This document shows positions 44,376 to 53,349 of a stretch of 64,000 bases of DNA, in pieces (position 1 is the stretch's first letter; the number at the start of each line of letters is the position of its first letter). The position numbers and the translations under genes are program-made. Source of the stretch: CBDCUQ01 sp965222835 (GTDB lineage: Bacteria > Pseudomonadota > Alphaproteobacteria > Rhizobiales > Hyphomicrobiaceae); NCBI GenBank assembly GCA_965222835.1, contig CBDCUQ010000004.1:62001-126000 (forward strand), written 5' to 3'. The notes under the pieces were generated by a model. That model was not told the origin of the DNA, did no database searches, and saw only the letters and a list, made by a program, of their open reading frames with translations.

Positions 44376-45373
44376 GCCCCGAGCGGACATCCGGACAACC
44401 ACCGGAGGGACGCAGCTTGCGGGCGAGGCACATTCCCGTGATGCTCGGCGAGGTCGTGGCCGCGCTGAAACCGGCGGACGGCGAAACCTACATTGACGGC
44501 ACCTTTGGCGCAGGCGGGTATACGCGCGCCATTCTTGACGCTGCGAACTGCCGCGTTCTTGCCCTTGATCGCGATCCAGATGCCATTGAAGCCGGACAAT
44601 CTCTCATTGCGGATCATGCGGGGCGGCTGATGCTTGAGCAGCGTCCCTTTAGCGAATTGGGCCTTGCTTCAGAAGGGCGTGCGCTTGGACCCATTTACGG
44701 TGTGGTTCTCGATATCGGTGTTTCGTCGATGCAGCTCGATGAGGCGCAACGCGGCTTTTCGTTTGCGCAGGATGGTCCGCTTGATATGCGCATGTCCCAA
44801 TCGGGTCCCACGGCGGCGGACGTGATCAATACCTACGAGGAAAGCCGACTCGCCAACATCATCTATGAACTGGGTGAGGAGCGTCGCTCGCGGGCGATCG
44901 CGCGAGCCATCGTGGCGCGCCGGGCCGAGGCGCCTTTCGCGCGTACCCTCGAGCTTTCAGATCTCATCCGCAAAGTGGTTCCTGGTCGCAAGGACGATGG
45001 CAAACATTCGGCGACGCGCACTTTCCAGGCTCTCCGCATCTACGTGAACGACGAGTTGGGTGAGCTGCAACGCGGGCTTGAGGCGGCGGAGAAAATTCTA
45101 GCGCCAGGCGGTCGGCTGGTCGTTGTTACCTTCCATAGCCTGGAAGACCGCATTGTTAAGCGTTTTCTCAGCGGTCGGTCCGGCAAAGAAGTGCACGGCT
45201 CGCGCCACCTGCCGGAGAAATCCGTAAAAGTTTTACCGCCGAGTTTTCGAATTGTTAACTCTCGTCCGTTAACTCCTCATAAAGGTGAATTGGATGTGAA
45301 CCCGCGTGCTCGCTCGGCACGTCTCAGGGCCGCCGTCCGGACTGAGGCCACGCCTTGGCCGGTTGCTCCGTGA
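44372..45373 (+). CDS. rsmH: 16S rRNA m4C1402 methyltransferase
   Basis: A 333-residue SAM-dependent enzyme (formerly MraW) that methylates N4 of C1402 in 16S rRNA. The motifs HIPVMLGEVVAAL, YIDGTFGAGGYTRAIL (SAM-binding), LDIGVSSMQLDEAQRGFSF and VVTFHSLEDRIVKRF are present. The ATG overlaps the mraZ stop (ATGA). Its reading frame is open further upstream within mraZ but the family N-terminus begins here. Two GTTAAC words occur in its 3' end (45254 and 45268), probably by chance. Confidence 0.97.
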   Translation: MSPERTSGQPPEGRSLRARHIPVMLGEVVAALKPADGETYIDGTFGAGGYTRAILDAANCRVLALDRDPDAIEAGQSLIADHAGRLMLEQRPFSELGLASEGRALGPIYGVVLDIGVSSMQLDEAQRGFSFAQDGPLDMRMSQSGPTAADVINTYEESRLANIIYELGEERRSRAIARAIVARRAEAPFARTLELSDLIRKVVPGRKDDGKHSATRTFQALRIYVNDELGELQRGLEAAEKILAPGGRLVVVTFHSLEDRIVKRFLSGRSGKEVHGSRHLPEKSVKVLPPSFRIVNSRPLTPHKGELDVNPRARSARLRAAVRTEATPWPVAP

Positions 45374-45423
45374 GATACCCCGCGCCGCCCGGTGTTGCGT
45401 GTCACTGCTATAAGGGGCCTTTC

Positions 45424-45717
45424 ATGCGTTTGCCTGTTGTCGCGGCTATATTCATGGCGCTTTCGAGCGCATTCCTCCTTTATGGTCTTAGTTACGACAC
45501 GCGCCAGCTGGAGGCGAAGGTTCACACGAAAGAGCGGCTCGCCGAAAAAGCCCGCAACGATATTGCGGTGTTAAAGGCGGAGCGGGCACATCTGGCCCGG
45601 CCGGAGCGGATCGAACCATTCGCACGGGCTTTGGGGCTCAAGCCTGCAACTCAAAAACAGCTTGTGCGCGATATGGCTGGAACGGGCATCATCACCGGCT
45701 CCAACCCGAAGCATTAG
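45424..45717 (+). CDS. ftsL: Cell division protein FtsL
   Basis: A 97-residue bitopic protein: a short N-terminus, one membrane helix (about 4-24, VVAAIFMALSSAFLLYGLSY) and a periplasmic coiled coil (TRQLEAKVHTKERLAEKARNDIAVLKAERAHL). It joins FtsB and FtsQ and activates FtsWI at the septum. AAGGGG precedes the ATG at 45424; the in-frame start at 45355 is inside rsmH and would delay the membrane helix. Gene position between rsmH and ftsI supports the call. Confidence 0.9.
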   Translation: MRLPVVAAIFMALSSAFLLYGLSYDTRQLEAKVHTKERLAEKARNDIAVLKAERAHLARPERIEPFARALGLKPATQKQLVRDMAGTGIITGSNPKH

Positions 45718-45734
45718 CCGGGGGAGCGGGTCGC

Positions 45735-47411
45735 ATGTCTCGCCGCCTCAGCAAACAAACTTCGCAGGAGTTCGCGGTGTGCGCTGAGGGCCGAGCGCTG
45801 CGCATTCGTGCGCTTGGTCTCATGCTCAGTGTTGCTGCGGCGTTCGGTGCCGTCTCACTGCAACTCATACGTCTTGCTGCGACCGCGCAACCTGAGATTA
45901 CGATTTCGAAGGCCGAAGCCGCGCCGCAAAGTTTCGCGCGCCCGGACATCATCGATCGCAGCGGGCGCCTCATTGCAACCGATGTGGCGATGCCGTCCGT
46001 CTATGCCGACCCGTTCCATGTGCTGAACCGGGACCAATTCGTTGAACGGGTTGCAAGCGTGTTACCGGAAACCGACATGCGTGGTTTGCGTCAGAGCCTG
46101 GGAGAGCCGGGGCGGCGGTTCGTCTGGGTCCGGCGCGGGCTTTCCCCAAAGCTTGCGCAACAGGTTCATAACCTTGGACTACCGGGGCTTGCATTCAAGA
46201 CGGAGCTGCGCCGTGCCTACCCGATGGGGCGGCTCGCGGGATACGTCCTGGGGAACGTTGACGTCGACAACAAGGGTATTGCCGGGATCGAGCATCACAT
46301 CGATGCGGCGATCGGTGTCGAGGGCGTTCATGGCGCGACGCTGACAAGCAGAGGCCCGGTGCGGATCGCGCTTGATACGGGTGTGCAGCACAGCGTCGAA
46401 CATGAGCTCGACACGGCCATGCGCCGGTTCCGGTCTAAGGCGGCGGCTGGTCTCGTGATGAATATCGACACCGGTGAGGTTCTGGCGTCTGCGTCGCTTC
46501 CCAGTATCGATCCTCTCTCCTCTTCTGCCGGCGGCGATGAGGTGCATATCGATCGTATTTCCGGCGGGAGCTATGAACTCGGCTCAGTGATGAAGATGGT
46601 TACGCTGGCGATGGTGCTCGATGGTGGATCGTGGGATTTGTCGAGCTTGGTCGACGTGACACAGCCGTTGAAGAGCGGGCGCTATGAAATTAAAGACGCC
46701 CACCCTTCTCGCCGCCCGCTTACCGTCGAAGAGGTGTTCACACGCTCTTCCAATGTCGGTGCTGCGCTGCTGGCTCTTGAGGTAGGACGGGACCGCCAGA
46801 AGGACTTTCTTACGCGGCTCGGATTGCTCGACGCGATGCGTACCGAGCGTGGTCCGGTGGCGTCGCCCCAGATGCCGCAATTGTTCGGGGAAGCGGAGCA
46901 GATTACGATGGCCTATGGGCATGGCCTTGCGATTGCACCTTTGCAGTTTGCGGCTGCCGCTGCATCGCTCATCAACGGTGGAACACGCGTGGCGCCGACG
47001 TTTATGGCGGCAACGGCTGGTTCCGTACGGCAAGGTGAGCGTGTCGTATCGCCGGCGACGAGCAAGCGGATCCAGGACCTTATGCGTCTCAACGTGGTTG
47101 CCGGCACGGGCAAGCGTGCCGCGGTGCCGGGCTATGAGGTTGGCGGGAAAACGGGAACCGCGGAAATGGCCCGCAAAGGCGGATATGCGGAAAAGAGTGT
47201 CATAGCCTCGTTTGTTGCCGCGTTTCCGATGAGCAAGCCCCAATACCTTGTGTTTGTGTCCCTGTTCGAGCCACATGCGACTCCTGACACGGCTGGTGAG
47301 GTGACGGCCGGACGCAATGCGGCGCCGACCGCCGGACGCATCATTGCGCGGATCGCGCCGCAGCTTGGTGTTTTGCCGGCGGGACCGTCCGTGGTGGGCG
47401 CTGCGGAGTGA
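45735..47411 (+). CDS. ftsI: Septal peptidoglycan transpeptidase FtsI (PBP3)
   Basis: A 558-residue class B penicillin-binding protein. One membrane helix (about 24-48), the pedestal domain (FARPDIIDRSGRLIATDV, RRAYPMGRLAGYVLG, GIAGIEHHID) and the transpeptidase domain with catalytic Ser 284 and Lys 287 in YELGSVMKMVT, the SSN motif in TRSSNVGAAL and GGKTGTAEM (KTG). It cross-links septal peptidoglycan with FtsW. GGGGGAGCGGG precedes the ATG. SVMK in place of the more usual STxK/SxxK variants is still a legal SxxK. Confidence 0.97.
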   Translation: MSRRLSKQTSQEFAVCAEGRALRIRALGLMLSVAAAFGAVSLQLIRLAATAQPEITISKAEAAPQSFARPDIIDRSGRLIATDVAMPSVYADPFHVLNRDQFVERVASVLPETDMRGLRQSLGEPGRRFVWVRRGLSPKLAQQVHNLGLPGLAFKTELRRAYPMGRLAGYVLGNVDVDNKGIAGIEHHIDAAIGVEGVHGATLTSRGPVRIALDTGVQHSVEHELDTAMRRFRSKAAAGLVMNIDTGEVLASASLPSIDPLSSSAGGDEVHIDRISGGSYELGSVMKMVTLAMVLDGGSWDLSSLVDVTQPLKSGRYEIKDAHPSRRPLTVEEVFTRSSNVGAALLALEVGRDRQKDFLTRLGLLDAMRTERGPVASPQMPQLFGEAEQITMAYGHGLAIAPLQFAAAAASLINGGTRVAPTFMAATAGSVRQGERVVSPATSKRIQDLMRLNVVAGTGKRAAVPGYEVGGKTGTAEMARKGGYAEKSVIASFVAAFPMSKPQYLVFVSLFEPHATPDTAGEVTAGRNAAPTAGRIIARIAPQLGVLPAGPSVVGAAE

Positions 47412-47520
47412 TGACAGCCGGTTCAGTGCGACGGGGGTTTGCGGGCCATGGCTGCGTACCTGGCTGCGCTTCTAACAACAATATCTAGTCAATCGGCTAC
47501 TTTCTGCTAATCCTCACGCC

Positions 47521-48969
47521 ATGCACTTGAGTGAGCTTCTCGGATCTCTTGCCCCCGCGCCTGCCGGGGCGGAAGCCGTCAATGTCAAAGCCATTTCCGC
47601 AGACAGCCGCTCGGTGACCCCCGGCGCGTTGTTTGTGGCGATCCCCGGAACGAAGGCGGACGGTGCCAAGTTCATATTGGATGCTGTCGAGAAGGGAGCC
47701 GCCGCCGTCGTTGCGGGAGAGAGCGCAGACGTTCCATCCGGGCTTAGCATTCCTGTTGTGCGGGTGGAGGAACCGCGGCGGGCGTTGGCGCTTCTTGCCG
47801 CGCGATTCTTCGGTACGCAGCCGGACGTTGCCGTGGCTGTCACCGGAACCAGCGGCAAGACGTCGGTTGCTGAATTCACGCGGCAGATTTTTGCCGCCTG
47901 CGGACACAAGGCTGCGTCGCTTGGAACAATCGGGGTCGTGAAACCGGACGGCGCCCAATATGGATCGCTGACGACGCCGGACCCCGTCACGCTTTCCGAG
48001 ACTTTGGTCGGTTTGGCGTCGGAAGGGATCACGCATTTGGCCTTCGAGGCGTCCTCGCACGGGCTCGATCAACATCGGCTGGATGGTGTGCGGCTGATGG
48101 CTGCGGCCTTCACCAACCTTGGTCGCGATCATATGGATTATCACTCGAGCCTCGATCACTATTTCAGTGCAAAGCTGCGGCTCTTCACAGAGTTGCTCGA
48201 GCCGGGCCAGGTGGCGGTCATTAATCTTGATGGCGCCCGCGCGGACGTCGTCGAACGCATTGCGGGCGACCGCGGTCTCCGGATTATTTCGGTTGGGCGT
48301 GCGGGCAAGGATGTCACCCTAAAAACCGTGGAGCGCCGCGGCTACGGCCAAATGATCAGCTTCTCACATGGAGGACAAGAGTATTTGGTGCGGTTGCCAC
48401 TGATTGGCGACTATCAAGTCGAGAATGCCTTGACAGCAGCGGGGTTGGCGCTCGCTGCTGGCGAAGACCCGCCAAAGGTGTTTTTGGCGCTCTCCGAATT
48501 AAAAGAGGTCAAGGGGCGGCTTGAAATTGTTGGTGAAACCCGCGGCGGTCTTGCGCTCGTCGATTATGCTCATAAGCCTGAAGCGCTCGCGGCTGCGCTT
48601 AAGGCCTGCCGTCCGTTCGTGACCGGGAAGCTCATTTGCGTATTTGGATGCGGTGGGGATCGCGATAAAGGCAAGCGGCCTATCATGGGGCGTATCGCGG
48701 CAGAACAAGCCGATGTGGTGATCGTCACCGATGACAATCCGCGCAGAGAGGTGGCGTCTGCTATTCGCGCGGAGATCTGTGCCGGGGCTCCTGCAGCTCG
48801 CGAGATTGGGGACAGGAGAGACGCCATTCGGACTGCTGTTTCTCTCATGGGGCCTGGCGATGTTGTGCTCGTGGCCGGAAAAGGTCATGAGACCGGCCAA
48901 ATCGTTGGCGATCAGGTTTTGCCGTTTTCAGACCAGGATGAGTTGAAGGCGGCGCTGGCGGGCGTTTGA
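47521..48969 (+). CDS. murE: UDP-MurNAc-tripeptide synthetase (meso-DAP-adding)
   Basis: A 482-residue Mur ligase that adds meso-diaminopimelate to UDP-MurNAc-L-Ala-D-Glu. The ATP loop is VTGTSGKTSVAEFTRQIF (about 118-135), with LAFEASSHGLDQHRL and the carbamylated-Lys region further on. The DDNPRRE segment contains the DNPR motif that specifies meso-DAP rather than lysine. There is no Shine-Dalgarno before the ATG; instead TGC-TAATCC lies 7 bases upstream, so a leaderless transcript from an internal promoter is possible. A 109-bp gap separates it from ftsI. Confidence 0.97.
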   Translation: MHLSELLGSLAPAPAGAEAVNVKAISADSRSVTPGALFVAIPGTKADGAKFILDAVEKGAAAVVAGESADVPSGLSIPVVRVEEPRRALALLAARFFGTQPDVAVAVTGTSGKTSVAEFTRQIFAACGHKAASLGTIGVVKPDGAQYGSLTTPDPVTLSETLVGLASEGITHLAFEASSHGLDQHRLDGVRLMAAAFTNLGRDHMDYHSSLDHYFSAKLRLFTELLEPGQVAVINLDGARADVVERIAGDRGLRIISVGRAGKDVTLKTVERRGYGQMISFSHGGQEYLVRLPLIGDYQVENALTAAGLALAAGEDPPKVFLALSELKEVKGRLEIVGETRGGLALVDYAHKPEALAAALKACRPFVTGKLICVFGCGGDRDKGKRPIMGRIAAEQADVVIVTDDNPRREVASAIRAEICAGAPAAREIGDRRDAIRTAVSLMGPGDVVLVAGKGHETGQIVGDQVLPFSDQDELKAALAGV

Positions 48970-49083
48970 CGCCGGACATGGGCTTGGTGCAAATGACAGC
49001 CGCGGATGCTCTGACGCCTTTTTGCGCCTGTTCGTTCTCGGGCGCCGTGCAAGCTAGAACAGGACTGGGACATACACTACGTC

Positions 49084-50544
49084 ATGCCCGTGGAACTTTG
49101 GACGTATGATGAATTGGTAGCTGCGGCCGAGGGCACGGCTGACGGTCGCCCCAACATTCCCATTAGTGGTTTTTCCATCGACACACGCTCGCTTGTGGCG
49201 GGTGACGTCTTCGTGGCGTTGAAGGATCAAAGGGACGGCCACGCGTTTGTGGGCGATGCTTTCGAATGCGGTGCGGCTGCAGCCCTCGTTTCAACGGCTT
49301 ATGAGAGGACAGCACGTGACGGTGCGCTGATCCGCGTTCCAGATACGTTGGCGAAGTTGGAAAACATTGGGCGGGCAGCGCGTGCGCGGTTGGCGCCGGC
49401 TGCGCGCGTGATCGCCGTTACAGGGAGTGCGGGCAAGACCACGACCAAAGAGATGCTGTTTCACGCCGCGTCGGCCATTGCCCCGGGCTGCGTGCATGCT
49501 TCGGAAAAATCCTACAACAACCATTGGGGTGTGCCGCTAACGCTAGCGCGAATGGCAAAGGACACGCGGTACGCCATTTTTGAGATCGGCATGAATCACG
49601 CGGGCGAGATCACGCCGCTCACCAAAATGGTCCGGCCGCATGCGGCCATTGTAACGACGGTGGAAGCCGTGCATCTTGCCCACTTCGGATCTGTTTCCGA
49701 TATTGCGGAGGCGAAGGCTGAGATTTTTGCAGGCCTCGAAGCGCAGGGGTCGGCGATTATTCCGGCAGACAGTCCGCATGCCGATGTGCTCAAAGCTCGT
49801 GCCACTGACTATGGCGCCAAGATCATTACTTTTGGCGAAAGCGAAGATGCGACCCTGCGGCTCGTGGCGCGCGAGCTCTCTGCCGTTGGTTCGCGTGTGC
49901 GTATTCTTATCGAAGACCGGCTGGATATCGAGTATGATCTAGGTCTTGCGGGGATGCACAACGTGCTGAACTCGATGGCCGCGATTGCGTCGTTTTTTGC
50001 TGTGGACCCGGAGCCGGGTGAGCTTTACGCGGCGATTGAGGCCCTCGGAGCGGTGAAACCGCCTTCAGGCCGTGGCACGCAGGCGTGGCTGCAGGCACAC
50101 GACGCGGCGTGGCGGCGCGTGCTCTTAATTGACGAAAGCTACAACGCCAATCCGGCGTCCGTGCGTGCTGCCTTGGAAAACCTGGCTTTGGTCCGCCACT
50201 GGACGGGTGCGCCGTTGACCGGCCGGCGTATTGCCGTTTTGGGCGATATGCTTGAGCTGGGCGACGATGCGGTCAAACTGCACGTGGGGCTAAAAGAGGC
50301 TATTGAGTCGGCGGGTGTCGATCTTGTCTTTGCATCGGGGCCCAACATGAGGCACTTGTACGAGGCGCTGGCAGAGGATAAGCGCGGGGCCTGGGGCGAA
50401 GAGAGCCTGAAGATTGAGGGCGCATTACTCGACGCGGTGCGTCCCGGGGATGCGGTCATGATCAAAGGCTCGAACGGCTCGCGCATGACTGTGCTGGTCG
50501 ACGCTTTGAAGAAGCGCTACTGCGGCGCGCCGGACCTCAACTGA
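49084..50544 (+). CDS. murF: UDP-MurNAc-pentapeptide synthetase
   Basis: A 486-residue Mur ligase adding D-Ala-D-Ala. The N-terminal MurF domain (PISGFSIDTRSLVAGDVFVALK), ATP loop VIAVTGSAGKTTTKEMLFHAA, EKSYNNHWGVPLTLAR, EIGMNHAGEI and LLIDESYNANPASVRAALENL are diagnostic. The Shine-Dalgarno is weak (GGGAC) and TACACT lies 5 bases before the ATG, reminiscent of murE. It follows murE after 114 bp. Confidence 0.96.
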   Translation: MPVELWTYDELVAAAEGTADGRPNIPISGFSIDTRSLVAGDVFVALKDQRDGHAFVGDAFECGAAAALVSTAYERTARDGALIRVPDTLAKLENIGRAARARLAPAARVIAVTGSAGKTTTKEMLFHAASAIAPGCVHASEKSYNNHWGVPLTLARMAKDTRYAIFEIGMNHAGEITPLTKMVRPHAAIVTTVEAVHLAHFGSVSDIAEAKAEIFAGLEAQGSAIIPADSPHADVLKARATDYGAKIITFGESEDATLRLVARELSAVGSRVRILIEDRLDIEYDLGLAGMHNVLNSMAAIASFFAVDPEPGELYAAIEALGAVKPPSGRGTQAWLQAHDAAWRRVLLIDESYNANPASVRAALENLALVRHWTGAPLTGRRIAVLGDMLELGDDAVKLHVGLKEAIESAGVDLVFASGPNMRHLYEALAEDKRGAWGEESLKIEGALLDAVRPGDAVMIKGSNGSRMTVLVDALKKRYCGAPDLN

Positions 50545-50635
50545 GCCTGGCGGTTATCTACAGGGATGATGCAAATCTGTGCGGTCTTTCTTTGCATTGA
50601 GGGAGTGCGCGGGATGAACGGAGGGATCGAAGCCA

Positions 50636-51718
50636 ATGCTCTATGAGCTGGTGCAATTCAGCGATCAGATCGGTCCGCTGAACGTGTTCAAGTACATCAC
50701 CTTCCGGACGGGCGGCGCGATCTTTACTGCGCTTCTGTTCGTCCTGCTGTTTGGTCCCGGGATTATCGATCTCTTGCGGGTGAAGCAGGGTAAGGGTCAG
50801 CCGATCCGAGATGACGGACCCGAATCGCATTTCTCAAAAAGGGGCACGCCGACGATGGGCGGGCTCATGATTCTTGCCAGCCTGGCGTTTGCGACACTGC
50901 TTTGGTCCGACCTGAGCAATGTGTACGTCTGGATCGTGCTTGGTGTGACGCTTCTGTTTGGCGGTATCGGATTCTACGACGACTATTTGAAGGTCACCAA
51001 GCAGCATGCCTCGGGCTTCGAGGGCAAAGCACGACTGGGGCTTGAAATTCTGGTTGCTGCGACGGCGGCTTTGTTCATCTTGCAGTTGTCCAGCGAAGAG
51101 TTGGCGGGCCGTCTGGCGGTTCCATTCTTCAAGGATTTTCTGCCCTATCTCGGGCCAGCCTTCATATTGCTGGGCGCGTTTGTCATCGTGGGTGCTGGCA
51201 ATGCGGTCAATCTTACCGATGGCCTTGATGGTCTTGCCATCGTTCCCGTGATGATTGCGGGTGCGACGTTTGGCTTGATCGCCTATCTCGTCGGCAACGT
51301 GAAATTCTCTCAATACTTGCAACTGCATTATATCGCTGGGACCGGCGAGCTTGCTGTCTTTTGTGGCGCGTTGATCGGCGCGGGTCTGGGGTTTCTTTGG
51401 TTCAATGCGCCGCCTGCCATGATCTTTATGGGTGATACGGGTTCGCTGGCGCTTGGCGGTGCGCTCGGCACGATCGCGCTTGCAACAAAGCACGAGATCG
51501 TCCTTGCCGTTGTGGGTGGGTTGTTCGTTCTTGAGACCCTGTCGGTTGTCATCCAGGTTGTCTCTTACAAGATGACGGGTCGGCGTGTGTTCCGGATGGC
51601 GCCACTTCATCATCACTTCGAACAAAAGGGCTGGCAGGAAAGCACAGTCGTGGTCCGATTCTGGATTATTTCGGTCGTTCTGGCATTGGTCGGCCTGGCA
51701 ACGCTAAAGTTGCGCTAG
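50636..51718 (+). CDS. mraY: Phospho-MurNAc-pentapeptide translocase MraY
   Basis: A 360-residue membrane enzyme with ten helices that transfers phospho-MurNAc-pentapeptide to undecaprenyl phosphate, making lipid I. Motifs: FSKRGTPTMGGLMI, the Asp-rich GGIGFYDDYLKVTKQ, NAVNLTDGLDGLA, and the catalytic-loop PLHHHFEQKGW near the end. GGAGGG lies 10 bases upstream of the ATG. A hairpin 15 bases beyond its stop and a 300-bp gap separate it from the next gene. Confidence 0.97.
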   Translation: MLYELVQFSDQIGPLNVFKYITFRTGGAIFTALLFVLLFGPGIIDLLRVKQGKGQPIRDDGPESHFSKRGTPTMGGLMILASLAFATLLWSDLSNVYVWIVLGVTLLFGGIGFYDDYLKVTKQHASGFEGKARLGLEILVAATAALFILQLSSEELAGRLAVPFFKDFLPYLGPAFILLGAFVIVGAGNAVNLTDGLDGLAIVPVMIAGATFGLIAYLVGNVKFSQYLQLHYIAGTGELAVFCGALIGAGLGFLWFNAPPAMIFMGDTGSLALGGALGTIALATKHEIVLAVVGGLFVLETLSVVIQVVSYKMTGRRVFRMAPLHHHFEQKGWQESTVVVRFWIISVVLALVGLATLKLR

Positions 51719-51732
51719 TGTGGCTTCGCGAC

Positions 51733-51752
51733 CCACCGGCCCTGACCGGTGG
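51733..51752 (+). terminator. Hairpin after mraY
   Basis: A perfect 7-bp stem (CCACCGG/CCGGTGG) with a 6-nt loop begins 15 bases after the mraY stop codon. No U-tract follows (CCTCTGAAC). It could be a weak terminator splitting the dcw operon before the glycosyltransferase. Confidence 0.45.
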
Positions 51753-51806
51753 CCTCTGAACATCGATCTTCTCGATTCTATTACACAATCGGAGCGGATT
51801 CTTATG

Positions 51807-51877
51807 CGCCGTTCCATGTGTCATCCGGTGTTGTACGTTCTTATCGCATGGAGGAACGGGATTGACACATGACGGCG
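51807..51877 (+). repeat. Long imperfect inverted repeat (stem-loop) in the mraY-glycosyltransferase gap
   Basis: The left arm CGCCGT-TCC-ATGTGTCA-TCC (51807-51826) pairs with the right arm GGAT-TGACACAT-G-ACGGCG (51859-51877), giving about 17 pairs with small bulges. Inside, CGTTC (51836-51840) pairs with GAACG (51854-51858). The structure may be a small RNA, an attenuator, or the remnant of a small mobile repeat; I cannot tell which. Confidence 0.5.
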
Positions 51878-52062
51878 AACACCAACACCATCGAGAATCA
51901 GTTGTCGGACGAATGACTGTCCCGCGATTGTGTTGTTTTGCTCGACTTTGCCCACCCGCCTCCCGGCGCAGTCACCTGCGTCAACAACGCTGAAAGTTAG
52001 AGAAGGTGTCTTAACCGCGCATGATTTGGGCCATTCGGCCTGACATGCGAGAGTTTTCGATA

Positions 52063-53280
52063 ATGGCTCGAGAAAAGAAAAAAATCCTCATTGTTTGCCC
52101 CCAATGCGATGGCGGTGATGTCGGGGAAAATCTGTGCGGATACCAATGGACGTCGCGTCTCGCAGCGCTCACGGACGCAACCGTCTTGTCCATAAAGTTT
52201 CCCGGACACGTACCACCTTCGAGTCAGCTTCCAGGCGTGCGTGTTATCGAGTGGGATGCAAAACCTTATATCGATGCCAATCCGCGCTTCAATAGCACGA
52301 TCAAACCCTGGTATCCGCATTTCTATTTTCGTGCACGACGGTGGATCAAGGACGCGCTCGGCGAAGGTGAGCGCTTTGACCTGCTTCATCAGATCATGCC
52401 GATGGCGACGCGTTTTCCGAGTCCCTGCGCGGGTTTGGGTGTGCCGTTCATCCTTGGTCCGGTTGGCGGCGGTGTCGCAACGCCGAAAGGATTCCGGGAT
52501 GAGCTTGGCACGGAACCTCTTTTCATGCGGCTGCGCGACCTTGATCGCGCCCGCCTGCGCTACGATCCGCTGCTTCGCAAGACGTACAAAGACGCGGCTG
52601 CCGTTGTGTGTTGCAGCCCTTACGTCGCCGATCATTTGCGGGACATTCCGATCAAGCGCGTTGTTGTCGAGTACGAGGTCGGTATCGAGACCGTATCCGA
52701 GCCCGAAGCTAAGACACTTAACCCGCCCGGCAAACTCAACATGCTCTATGTAGGGCGCATCATTCGGACAAAGGGTCTAAGGGATGCCATTCGCGCCTTA
52801 GCAAAGCTCAACGATCTGCCGGACGTGACGCTTACGGCGGCGGGATCGGGTGAGGATCTCGACGCCTGCAAGGCGGAAGCAGAAAAGCTTGGGGTTGCGT
52901 CGCGGGTGACTTTTCTCGGCCGTCTGCCACGCGATGAACTCGAGCATCTTTATCAGACGGCCGACCTCTTGCTGTTTCCGAGTTTTCGCGAGCCGACGGG
53001 CGGTGTTCTGTTCGAAGCGATGCGGCATGGGTTGCCGGCGATTGTGGCGACGACGGGTGGACCGGGTCATATCGTGACAGATAATTGCGGTCTGCGTGTC
53101 GCGCCCATCACGCCGGACCAGTTTTCGACGGAAATCGCCGGGGCCATTCGCCGTATGGCGGCTGACCCCGATATGCGCCAAGCGATGGGAGAGGCCGCAC
53201 GCCGACGCATCACGGCGCTGGGCCTCTGGGAGACAAAGCTTGCCCGAATGGTTGGCCTTTATGATGAGATTGCGCCTTGA
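52063..53280 (+). CDS. Family 4 glycosyltransferase inserted in the dcw cluster
   Basis: A 405-residue GT-B fold retaining glycosyltransferase. The N-terminal half has a DVGENLCGYQWTSRLAAL motif and FILGPVGGGVATPKGF; the C-terminal GT4 half has LNMLYVGRIIRTKGLRDAIRAL, VTFLGRLPRDELEHLYQTADLLLFPS and FREPTGGVLFEAMRHGLPAI, with the EX7E-type glutamates in that last segment. No membrane helix. Start is uncertain: I use ATG 52063 (before AREKKKILIVCPQCDGG); ATGs at 52021 and 52045 are in frame. Acceptor unknown; cell-surface glycan or lipid glycosylation is likely for the family. Not a usual dcw gene; it lies between mraY and murD. Confidence 0.85.
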   Translation: MAREKKKILIVCPQCDGGDVGENLCGYQWTSRLAALTDATVLSIKFPGHVPPSSQLPGVRVIEWDAKPYIDANPRFNSTIKPWYPHFYFRARRWIKDALGEGERFDLLHQIMPMATRFPSPCAGLGVPFILGPVGGGVATPKGFRDELGTEPLFMRLRDLDRARLRYDPLLRKTYKDAAAVVCCSPYVADHLRDIPIKRVVVEYEVGIETVSEPEAKTLNPPGKLNMLYVGRIIRTKGLRDAIRALAKLNDLPDVTLTAAGSGEDLDACKAEAEKLGVASRVTFLGRLPRDELEHLYQTADLLLFPSFREPTGGVLFEAMRHGLPAIVATTGGPGHIVTDNCGLRVAPITPDQFSTEIAGAIRRMAADPDMRQAMGEAARRRITALGLWETKLARMVGLYDEIAP

Positions 53281-53349
53281 CCTCTCTGGTTTCACCCCGC
53301 ACATAGCTGCGGCTTAGATCCCGTTTCGTGCCCGTGTTCTAATACCTCG

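Larger units (their letters stand above)
51719..52062. other. Structured non-coding gap between mraY and the glycosyltransferase gene
   Basis: The largest gap inside the dcw cluster. It starts with a 7-bp hairpin (51733-51752) after mraY and then a long stem-loop (51807-51877). A TTGACA word at 51862-51867 has no good -10 partner. Apart from these, I see no gene. Part of the 3' end may be coding if the glycosyltransferase starts at 52021 or 52045 instead of 52063. Confidence 0.5.

Noticed and set aside
45254..45273. Two GTTAAC words as a CtrA site upstream of ftsL and ftsI
   Set aside because: The spacing between the TTAA cores is 10 bases rather than 7, and they lie within rsmH codons.
46584..47276. 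A 230-codon antisense frame inside ftsI
   Set aside because: It shadows the transpeptidase domain of ftsI and shows no protein-family features.
51862..51867. TTGACA as a -35 box for the glycosyltransferase gene
   Set aside because: No -10-like hexamer lies at 16-19 bases, and the word is part of the right arm of the long stem-loop.
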